Source: Cochliopodium minus (Eukaryota > Discosea > Himatismenida > Cochliopodiidae). Taken from it: DNA of 27,478 nucleotides. The position numbers and the translations under genes are program-made. This document shows, one piece after another, positions 1 through 8,082 of the stretch. The stretch is taken from positions 125,773 through 153,250 of the forward strand of contig JAMYWO010000058.1 of the NCBI GenBank assembly GCA_024220525.1, read 5' to 3'. How positions within the stretch are numbered: the stretch's first letter is position 1; every line of letters starts with the position of its first letter. The notes beneath the pieces were generated by a model, which did not search any database, had not been told where the DNA came from, and saw only the letters and a program-made list of their open reading frames with translations.

Positions 1-388
1 CAATTCAATTATAAAAAATTATCTATAATTATTCAGTTGAAAGAAATAAAATTTCAGAAAAAAATAAATAAAAAAAATAAAAAAATAAAAAAAATAAAAT
101 AATTTTATTAAAAGAAAAAAACAAAATTTTAAAAAAACAATTTTAATTTTAATTTAAAAAATAAAATTTCATTTTATATGATCAACAAAACTATACAAAA
201 AAATTGTTTCCAAAAATTTTAAACGAAATTAAGTAAAGTTTCAAATATTTTCTTTTTTGTTTTTTGAATAAAAAATTGTTTGTTATTAAAAATTTTTGAA
301 TTCATAATAAAAAACGCGTTTGGATTACTCATTAATTCTTACATTATTCTTCCATAATTTTACGCTCAAAAAAAATTTTATTTTGTAG
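1..388. other. A/T-rich leader without a recognisable gene
   Basis: This stretch is A/T-rich and holds no exon I can support. It ends in a plausible 3' splice site (TTTTGTAG, 381-388) directly before the WD40-type exon, so at least its right end is probably intron. The upstream exons of that gene would lie outside the window or be too short or diverged to see. Confidence 0.5.
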
Positions 389-609
389 GTACGACTAGAT
401 CTATTTGGTTTCTTGGTGAATTAATGGTGACAGGTCATGATGATGGTTTTGTAAATGTTTGGAAAATAAAGGATCGATCTCCCCTTAATTTTTCTGTTGA
501 GTTTCTCGATCAATTTAATTCTGCTCCTAACATTTGTGACATTGCTGTATGGAACGAAAAGGTTGTTGTTGCTTCTTCTCGAAATCTTTCGTTTTTGGAA
601 AAATTTTGA
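389..609 (+). CDS. 3' terminal exon of a WD40-repeat protein (partial)
   Basis: After the splice acceptor the frame reads TTRSIWFLGELMVTGHDDG, then FVNVWKI, then a second strand set ending ICDIAVWNEKVVVASSRN. The 'VTGHDDGFVNVWK' segment is a typical end of a WD40 repeat, with the GH..D..W dipeptide spacing, and the rest looks like the start of the next blade. The exon enters in phase 2 and closes with TGA at 607-609, just before a 16-base A run. WD40 propellers are protein-interaction platforms and no specific partner can be inferred. The propeller would end after an incomplete blade, so this may be a true C-terminus, a gene fragment, or a truncation related to the damaged locus just downstream. 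It differs in sequence from the WD40 gene at 24.2 kb. Confidence 0.55.
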
Positions 610-701
610 TTTCAAAAAAAAAAAAAAAAGAGAAATTTCGATATAAAAAAAAAAATAAAGAAAAAATAATAATAAAAAAAAAATTGAATAGAGAATAACA
701 A

Positions 702-1458
702 AATTTTGTTGCAAAACCCAAAAAATCGAAAACGAAATACATTGGAGATCAAGTAGATAAGATGATGGGAAGCTCCACATTGATCCATAGGCCTCTTGAT
801 GACAAGACCTTTATTTAATCCCGCCAAAATTGAAAAAAACAATTTGGAAATAATTTTTGAAGAATTTAATTTCAAATCTTGCTTTTTTTCTGCTCCTTCT
901 ACTTTGAGTTTGTATGGAGAAAAAAAGAAGTATGTGAAGTTTTTGAGTCTCCTTAGATTGTTGACAAGATTTCGTTCCTTACTTGTATCAAGGAACAATC
1001 GTAAATTAAGGTATCAAAAACTAAAAAAAAAAAATTTAAATATTAAAGTTCATTATTATATCAATAATTAGGATTGATGTTGGAGGTAAATTTTCATTTT
1101 TTATTTTTTATTTTTTTATTTTTTTTAAAAGTTTTTTTAAATTTTTGAATTTATAATTCATTTTTATATTTTTCTTTTTTTAATTTAATTTCATTGTATT
1201 TTTTTAAAAGGAAAACTTTTGACAAATTATTTGAAAGAGACAATAAGCTAAAGGTACTGGAACATGATGGAAGAAAGCCTCCTAATCAATCACATTGAAG
1301 ATTTGAGTACAATGATTTCTTCATATCACCCTTTACATTTGTATTCTTCCTCTTTTCCCATCTCTTCATGTTTAGATGGAGCCAGTTCTTTTTGTGATGA
1401 TGATAGGAATCTTGATTTATTTGTTTCCATAAGTTGTTATCTTGAGAAAGGTTCATAA
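702..1458 (+). pseudogene. ARP6-like actin-related protein, fragmentary and frame-broken
   Basis: ARP6 is an actin-fold subunit of the SWR1/SRCAP chromatin remodeller. Recognisable parts in order: YIGDQVDKM near 740 (compare actin FVGDEAQ), LIHRPLDDKTFI (actin YPIEHGIVTNW region), LLMTRPLFNPAKIEKN and IFEEFNFKS (actin LLTEAPLNPKANREKM...MFETFN), then IDVGGKLLTNYLKETIS, a hallmark of ARP6, and MMEESLLINHIED. The IDVGG part is on a 14-nt exon (1072-1085) spliced in phase from 1010 and into 1211. Several things are wrong. The RPLDDKTFI and LLMTRPLF readings use the same bases (about 785-820) in two frames, although about 35-50 residues should separate them. An in-frame TAA near 1248 stands where relatives have Tyr. 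The first roughly 25 residues and the C-terminal half are absent. This is a decayed gene or a badly assembled one; family assignment is firmer than status. Confidence 0.65.
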
Positions 1459-1593
1459 TTTTAAGTTGATTCTTTCAAAGTTTTGAATTTTTTTTTTTCA
1501 TTTATTGAATGAAAATGAATTTTATATAAAAGTTTTTAAAATCAAAAATCAAAATGAATTTTCACAATTTTAATTACAATTTATTTAAACAAA

Positions 1594-1864
1594 TTAAAAA
1601 ATTTTTTTTGAGGGAATCTTCCTCTTAAATAGAAAATAAAAAATCAAAATCAAAATCAACAAAATAAACAAAATGTAAACAAAATTTTTGAAAATAAAAA
1701 CATCATATTCATGCCAAGAATTTCCTTGTCCGTGATTAAGCAGTTGCTGAGAATTCAAAATTTGCAGATCGAAAATGCAGACTTTTTTCTTTTCGTAGAA
1801 ATCAAGATATTGAGACCCAATGTACAAAGGACCAGTGGTCATCAAAACAGTTAAATATGGTGTA
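1594..1864 (-). CDS. C-terminal exon of a GT32/OCH1-like glycosyltransferase (partial)
   Basis: An exon begins after the acceptor TTTTTGCAG on the minus strand and reads TPYLTVLMTTGPLYIGSQYL, then KVCIFDLQILN, then LNHGQGNSWHEYD, and ends in a hydrophobic helix (VYILFILLILILIFYFLF) followed by KRK and a stop. The 'TTGP' strand and the 'G.SWH..D' motif are what one sees near the C-terminus of DXD-type sugar transferases of the OCH1/inositol-phosphoceramide mannosyltransferase kind. A C-terminal membrane anchor would fit a Golgi enzyme. The catalytic DXD portion is missing. The next gene upstream on this strand ends at 1989, and only a T-rich repeat and the n at 1981 lie between. The 5' exons are therefore lost, or were separated by an assembly join. 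Confidence 0.5.
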
Positions 1865-1919
1865 CTGCAAAAATTCTTTTCAGTATTTTATTAAAGAAAT
1901 TTTTTTATTTTTTATTTTT

Positions 1920-1981
1920 TATTTTTATTTTTTTATTTTTTTATTTTTTTATTTTTTTATTTTTTTATTTTTTTATTTTTN
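1920..1981. repeat. ATTTTTTT microsatellite ending at an ambiguous base
   Basis: An 8-bp unit (A followed by seven T) is repeated about six times and runs straight into the only n of the window, at 1981. After the n the sequence changes at once to the 3' end of a minus-strand gene. The n could be one uncalled base in a hard-to-read tract or a compressed scaffold gap. Confidence 0.85.
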
Positions 1982-1988
1982 AAAAAAT

Positions 1989-2660
1989 TTAATCTTCATC
2001 ACAATCAGACATTCTCCAACTAGGAGGAATACAATCATCTTTGAAATAATAAACAATGAAAGATCTTATTCCAGCCGCACATTTTGGGTTTTTGGGATCG
2101 CATTTTTTGAGCTTTGTGTTGTGGCACCATTCGTATTTACCTTCGTTGTATGGCTCGAATTCTGATTCTTTCCATTCACAGTCTTGTTTTTTATTACATG
2201 TTTCTTTTTCTCTGATTGAATTACATTCTTTTTTGAATTGAATTGTTTTAAATTTTAATTTAATATATATTAAATCAAATCAAATTTCTTCAAAATTCCT
2301 TCACCAAAATTTAATTGAAAAAAATATGAATGACCTTCATTTAATCTTGTTTGAGATTAAATTATTTTAGATTGTTACAGTAAATATTATTATTATTAGC
2401 AAATATCAATCCAATTTTAGGGAGATGAATTTAAAATGATGTATAAAAAATTTTTCCATTTGAAATTAAGTTGAATACATAATAATGGATGATCCTATCC
2501 ATTGCAATTTAAAATATTATTGATTTAAATAATCTTTATTAAATCCAAATTTTTTTTTTTTTGAGTGAATATTACCATCTGGAGGTCCCCAAAACTCCAA
2601 ATCAGTCAAAGAATAGCATATACAAATAAATATCAAAAAAATCAAACAAAATTTTTTCAT
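1989..2660 (-). CDS. Secreted eight-cysteine small protein, copy 1
   Basis: Two exons: 2660-2576 and 2227-1989, with a 348-nt GT-AG intron, giving 107 residues. The first exon encodes a signal peptide (MKKFCLIFLIFICICYSL) and a short acidic/aromatic stretch. The second encodes the mature domain with eight Cys spaced C-x8-C-x5-C-x17-C-x7-C-x6-C-x15-C-x9-C, including CEWKESEFE, YEWCHN and YYFKDDCIPPSW. The splice junction splits a Glu codon as G|AA. The protein is almost certainly exported and disulfide-bonded; I do not recognise the family. It is a head-to-tail neighbour of a clear paralogue with the same exon layout and length. Start choice: the only ATG before the hydrophobic run, preceded by poly-A. 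Confidence 0.82.
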
Positions 2661-2681
2661 TTTTTTTTTATTTTTTTTATT

Positions 2682-3078
2682 TCACAAGCTATATCTAAAT
2701 ACATGAGGGCAATCGACTGATAATACAAAATTCGATGGGATACAACTATCCTTGAATTGATAAATGATATTGGATCCATAAGGATATGCACATGTTGAAC
2801 CGATATTGCATCTGATCTTTTTATTGTGGCACCATTCGAAAGATTTTTGATTAAAGATTTCATATTCAGATTCTTTCCATTCACACCCTTCCATTCTGCT
2901 ACATTCCAATTTGCTTTTTAATTCACATTCTGTCATTTACGCGAAGATGAGTTTTAAAATATTGAATAGAAAGGTATATTTTGAAAATAGGTTGTTAATT
3001 ACCATCATTATCTTCCCAAAAATCATCACATGAAGAAAGAACAAAAAATAAAATGAATAAATTGAATACAAATTTCAT
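2682..3078 (-). CDS. Secreted eight-cysteine small protein, copy 2
   Basis: Two exons: 3078-3003 and 2929-2682, with a 73-nt intron, again 107 residues. Exon 1 gives MKFVFNLFILFFVLSSC, a signal peptide that could also be read as a lipobox-like end but is more likely cleaved. Exon 2 has the same eight Cys with near-identical spacing (x7, x5, x17, x6, x5, x15, x10) and shares CEWKESE, FEWCHN and the FKD.CIP segment with copy 1. The junction is at the same codon and phase as in copy 1. Outside the Cys and these motifs the two have diverged strongly, so the duplication is not recent. Function unknown; extracellular role inferred from the signal peptide and cysteine framework. Confidence 0.82.
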
Positions 3079-3792
3079 TTTTTTTTTAAAAGATGTTTCA
3101 TGATTTCTTGCAAATTGTTTCTTTTCAATCAGTTTTAATTTCACTCAATAGGTATCGTTGTCACTTGAAACAAAATTCTTTTTCAAAATTTTTTTTTTTT
3201 ATTTTTGTGAAATTTCAATGTTATTTTAAACTTTTAATTTTTTGATTTTGAGATTTTTTCTTTGTGATTACTTCTTATGAAAGTGTAATTGATATTTCCA
3301 TCATTTTCTGATACCACAAGAAGATAAATAAATATACATATAAAATCTTTTTTTCTATTCTGACTTTAAAAACTTCAATTTTGAAATTGGTTTGAGAAAC
3401 TGTTTGGAACTATTGATTTGTCAAAAGAAAATGAAATATTTTTAATATTATATGAAGATTTTACAAAAAAAAATAATAAAAAAAATTTTGCAGGTAAATA
3501 TTTCTAAATTTTCCTATATTTCAAAACAGATGATTTTTCACCCATGATATGAATATTTTTTAATTCATTCCAAATCAATAATTCCACAATCAAAAAATAA
3601 AAAATTATAAAAAAATATTAAATAATTTTGTTAATTAAATAATTTTCTTAAAAGGAGATATTTTATCACGTATTGAGAAAGTTTTCTTGAAATGAAAACA
3701 ATATATAATATATAATTTTAAATTCTAAATTCTAAATAAAATAATTCATATTTCTTAATGCATTAAATATTTTGAATTATAATAGATTTAAA
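3079..3792. other. Intergenic, divergent promoters
   Basis: This 714-bp gap lies between two divergently transcribed genes: the Cys-rich copy 2 (minus) and the CxxC/Asn-rich gene (plus). It is A/T-rich with TATA-like stretches just before the plus-strand gene (ATATATAATATATAA around 3703-3717). I found no exon, RNA gene or strong inverted repeat in it. Confidence 0.6.
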
Positions 3793-5704
3793 ATGAGCAA
3801 ATGTGTAGGATGTTCAAACAACAGAAAGGATCATGCAAGTAAATTCAGAAAGACAAATAAATATTGTGATGAATGTCTCACCAAGCAAAAGATGAGATAT
3901 CAACTCAAACTTAAAAGTGGAAACTGCCCATCTTGCCTCAAAAACAGGGAGGAGAATCCAAAAGAATTTAAAAACAGTAATGTATATTGCATCAAATGTA
4001 TAGAGAAGCAAAAAATCTCCAATAATTCTCCGAAAATAAAAATTTCTACTGAAGAAAAATCATCAACAAAAAAAAGAAAAACTGTAGAAAAAATAGTTCC
4101 TCTAACAAAAAGTAAATATCTTGATTAATTTTTCTTTTTCTTAATCAATTGAAAAAGTCAAAATAAAAGATGTTCCTACAACAATGAAAAAATCTCAAAC
4201 AAAAAAAAGACCTATAAAGAAAAAAGCAAAAGAAACCGTAAATGGTAAACAATCCTTTATTTTTTTTTGATTAAAAAATAAATTATAATTTATTTTAAAT
4301 TCAGAAGATGACGAGACACTATCTTTTGAAAGTGAAGAAAAAAAATCTCTAAAAAAAATTAAAGAAAATCGTAAGTACAATACACGATCCAAAAAGTTGC
4401 AAGAAGAATCTAAAAAAAAAGAAAATTTAGAACTTAATAGTGAAATTAAATATGATTCTGTCAAAAAAGAAGATAAAGGTTCTAAGGATGTCACTCCTGA
4501 ATCACAAGGGGACAATTCTTTGGAAGAATCTGTCATTCACAAAATTACAATGATAAATCAAGATAGCAAGATACCCAATCAACCTTTGAATAAAATAACT
4601 AAGGAAAGTCCGACTGGGGAAGTTTCTTTTGAGATACAATCTCCCTTTAAGCATGTCCAATCAAATGTTTTAACAACTGTTTCTTCTCCAAAAATGGGGA
4701 ATAATGATGAAACACCCAATAATAATGATAGCTTCGATAACAATAATAAGACCGAAACAATTAATAACAATAAAAATAATGAGAGCAATATTGACATTAA
4801 TATTAACAATATTAACAATAATAACAGTAACAGTGACAATGATAACAATGACAATAATAATTCAAACAATAGCAATGACAACTTAAGCAATAACAATAAC
4901 ATACATTTTATTAACAAAAACAATGAAATAAATAATAATTCTAACTATGATAGTAATAAAATCAATCCTGAAAATAATAATAAAATTGATATAAACATTA
5001 ATTCTAACTCTTCTCATCAACCTTTTTTCCCAAATAATACTTCCATTGTTAACAATCCAATCAATTCTATTATTGAAAATACAAACTCTAAAAATAATAC
5101 AAATTTTACTTCTGATTTGAATAGACCCAATGACAATAATAAAAAGAGAGTTGTCCCTCTGAATAACAATTCCAGTCCAAACTCTAATTATAATAGCAAA
5201 AATGATATTATTAACAACAGCAATCAAAACAAAAATAAAAACAACAGTTTTAATAACAATAATAACAATATGAATAACATTATTAACAATATAATTACCA
5301 ACAACAAAAATAGTGTTGATAATCCAAACATTCTAAAAAGACAAAACCTCATTAACGAAATTAATAACTTCAAAATCTTCACAGGCGAAGAAAATAAAGA
5401 AAAAGAAACCAACAAAACTCAAAAAAACAACACCAACAACACCAACCATACCAACAACAATAACAATAACAACACTGCTTCTTCTAACATTTTCATCCAC
5501 ATCAAACTCATCGAAAAAGAAAATGAGAACACTCTCAAACAGATTGATCAAATCAAGCGTACTACTTGTCTTTTATCTGTTTATCCCACCAGCCCTTCTA
5601 TTTCTTCTAAGATTCATAATCTCAATGAAAGTCTCAAGAACCTCTGTTCCCTAAGCTCTTATTGGTTGGAACAAATTGAAAAGCTCAAATCCACAATTAA
5701 TTGA
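3793..5704 (+). CDS. Protein with duplicated CxxC pairs and Asn-rich tail
   Basis: Three exons, 3793-4111, 4158-4244 and 4305-5704, join in phase to 601 residues. The start is ATG at 3793 (MSKCVGCSNN). The N-terminal 75 residues hold two copies of a zinc-binding-type unit of the form CxxC, about 20 residues, YCxxC, then K.K: CVGC...YCDEC and CPSC...YCIKC. This arrangement suggests two structural zinc sites and perhaps nucleic-acid binding. A Lys-rich segment follows (KKRPIKKKAKE and NTRSKKL), which could serve nuclear import. Residues of about 250-500 are mostly Asn with Asp, Ser and Ile. The last 70 residues are ordered-looking and helical (KENENTLKQIDQIK...LSSYWLEQIEKL). I do not recognise the family. 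A nuclear regulator is an inference from the Cys pairs and basic region only. Confidence 0.85.
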
Positions 5705-5865
5705 TTTTTTAAAATAAAAACTTATTTTTGATAAAACATTCTTTTTTTTTTTTTTGAAATTCCAATCATTTTTTTTTATTTTTTTAATTTTTAAAAAAAT
5801 AAAATAAATAAAAAAATAGAAACCGAAATTTCTCTACCTTTCATCATAACAAATATATATACAAG

Positions 5866-7906
5866 ATGGGATACCCACGTATACTTTTAGAAATAGATAT
5901 CATCGTCAATATATGTCTCTTCTCCATCATAGGAGTGCTCATCAGGATATCTCTCGTATATGCCACATCCCTCACTGCGGCCCACTTGGTATCCTTCCAA
6001 GGTAAGATATCACATCAACATATGGGCACCCCATACTAACTATCCAACCATCTATAGGTTTATTGACAAATGATTTTTTGCCCAATATTGTTGGATGTTT
6101 CATGATTGGATTTTTGGAGACATTGAAACCAATTGCAGTATCCATGTAAGAATATATTGAATTTTGTGTTTCATTAAAATATTTTATATTTAAGAAATTT
6201 TTTGAATGGGAGGTATATATCGTCCCAATATCTTCTTTTATTTAATATCATGTATTGGAATCTGGAATCAAAGGAATAATCAAATTATTATTATTTTTGA
6301 ATAACAAATAAATAAAAATAATTAAACACAATACGAAATTGAATCTCATCAAATACTGTATCTTTAAGAAATATTTTAATTTGATGTTCAATCTCATTTT
6401 TCTGTAATTATATTTTGGCGCATTTTTTTTTAAATGTGAAATAAAATTTGAGATTTTTTTAATAAAAACAAACCATGATCAAACTTCCTAAACAATCAAT
6501 TAAATAAATATAATTTTTTAGTAAAAGTATTTTTTTATCATTTTTATTTTTTTTTTAATTTTTTTTAATTTTTTTTTTTAATTTTACATTTTTTTTTTTT
6601 TGATCAGAAACAAAAGAGAAGAAAATCTTTATACGGGGGTAGTAATGGGACTCAGTGCTTCAATATCTTCGATAGCATGTTGGATGGTTTACACCAATTT
6701 GATTTTTTTGCAGCTCATTTGGATTCAAACTGGTATCGCCATGATCATTCTTGAATATTCAAGGTTACAAAAAAATAAAAAAATAAAAAAAAAAAAATAA
6801 AATAAAAAAATATAAAAATAAAAAAATAAAATAAAAATAAAAAAAATAAAAAAATAAAAAAATAAAAATAAAAAAATAAAAATAAAAATAAAAAAAATAA
6901 AAATAAAAACAAAAACAAAAAAAAACAAAAACAAAAAACCATCTTCCAAATTAATATAAAAAAATAAAAATAAAAATTAAAAAATTTGAAAAAAAACTAT
7001 TAAACATATAAAAATTTTTTTAAGTGCATATTGCTTTTATCGATTTGGATCTAATTTGGGAAACATCCTGGTGAAAACATGACGACGAAATAAGAGAAAT
7101 TATGGAGACATCTCCGAAGGAGTCAATGATACTAGTGGTGTATTAAAAAAAAAATTAAAAATAAATAATAAATAAAAATAAAAAAATCAAAAATTAAAAT
7201 TGATCAAAAATTAAAATTTTTAATTTAAAGGTTCAAGAAAAAACCCATCATTTAAAAGTCAAATCATCAACATTTATCCTCCACGTAATTTTTAATTTTT
7301 TAATTTTAAATTTAAGAAATTTTTATTTAATTAGCTTTGTGTAGTATTTATTTCTCTTATTTTCTCTCATTTTGTTCATCTCATCATTCAGTAAAAAAAA
7401 AGAATTTTTAAATTTAAAAAAAATAAAAATTTTTTTTGGAAAAATAAAGGTTTTATTTAGTGCTTTGTTACTTTCTCCATTTGGAGGATTGTTAAGATAT
7501 TTATTCTCGAAAATAGATAACATTGAAGTTTTCCTAAAACATCAGATTGGGGATGATCATTTCAAATGTATTAGGATCTGTTTTGTTTGGTTTTTCTAAT
7601 TTTTATGACATAAGTTACCATACAACAAACATGTAAAAAAAAAAAAAAAAAAAAAAAATAATACAAAAATAATTAAAATTAAAAGGTATCCACAAGTATT
7701 CGATCCTCATAAATTTTCTGTTACATTCTTTTGGTTCCAAGTATTTGTTATGGTTTTTTGGTACATTGACTTCTATGTCTCATATGATCCACCATTCCTC
7801 AACATTAGAGGGTAAATATGCTTACTTACATCCTTTGGTGACCATAATTCTTTCTCAAATTCTCTTGTTGTTAATCAACATGTTGTATTTCAAATTAAAA
7901 GTTTAA
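5866..7906 (+). pseudogene. FEX/CrcB-like fluoride exporter, frame interrupted
   Basis: FEX proteins export fluoride through two fused CrcB-type halves. First half: exon 5866-6001, exon 6058-6145 (LLTNDFLPNIVGCFMIGF, compare N..GCF..G), exon 6608-6763 (LYTGVVMGLSASISSIACWM, aligned with the family's LYTG...G..GS.T.FSSW) and exon from 7025 (AYCFYRFGSNLG). Second half: exon from 7450 (ALLLSPFGGLLRYLF, compare PLG..LRW) and MIISNVLGSVLFGF, then exon 7686 on and a last helix ending AYLHPLVTIILSQILLLL. Exons to 7025 splice in phase. The frame then breaks: TGA after GNILVKT near 7080, a one-base shift in GGGG near 7550, and another near 7810. The usual TTFSSW polar track is altered to SSIACW and the second one is not visible. 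It is a failing gene or carries local base errors. The spacer to the upstream gene is 161 bp, same strand, with ATATATATA just before the ATG. Confidence 0.55.
6764..7024 (+). repeat. A-rich low-complexity intron
   Basis: This intron of the FEX-like gene consists almost wholly of A runs broken by single T or C. It produces long spurious Phe-rich frames on the minus strand. No function is evident beyond being intron. Confidence 0.7.
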
Positions 7907-8082
7907 AAATAAAAAAGATTTTGTAAAAAAAAAAAAAAATGAGGACTGTTTGTTTTTAAAAATTTTTTTTTATTTTATTTTACTTTTAAAAAACATAAAA
8001 AATTTTTTTTGAAATAATTTTTTTTTTTTTTATATTTTTGAAGCAGAGTTTGTTGTAGGGGGGGAAAAGAAAAAAGAGAAAA
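7907..8082. other. Short convergent intergenic gap
   Basis: The FEX-like gene (plus) and the EH-domain gene (minus) end here facing each other, 176 bp apart. The gap holds A runs and T runs suited to 3' processing of both transcripts. Nothing else is visible. Confidence 0.5.

Noticed and set aside
1246-1250. Reassignment of TAA to a sense codon, from the in-frame TAA at a Tyr position in the ARP6-like locus
   Set aside because: TAA and TGA end the well-supported genes in this window and neither occurs inside them. The locus has other breaks.
1857-2165. Plus-strand frame across the T-rich repeat and the n
   Set aside because: It is made of Phe/Ile from the repeat and then antisense to the Cys-rich gene.
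2484-2503. AATGGAT...ATCCATT inverted repeat in the intron of Cys-rich copy 1
   Set aside because: A 7-bp palindrome inside an intron with no second copy or context; likely chance.
4579-5551. Long Leu/Ile- or Val-rich open frames antisense or out of frame to the Asn-rich tail
   Set aside because: They are mirror products of AAT/AAC codon runs in the plus-strand gene, with no ATG context, introns or family features of their own.
7071-7096. A 24-nt GT-AG intron that would remove the TGA in the FEX-like gene
   Set aside because: The shortest well-supported intron here is 46 nt. A 24-nt intron is below what ordinary spliceosomes handle, and other frame breaks in the same gene would remain.
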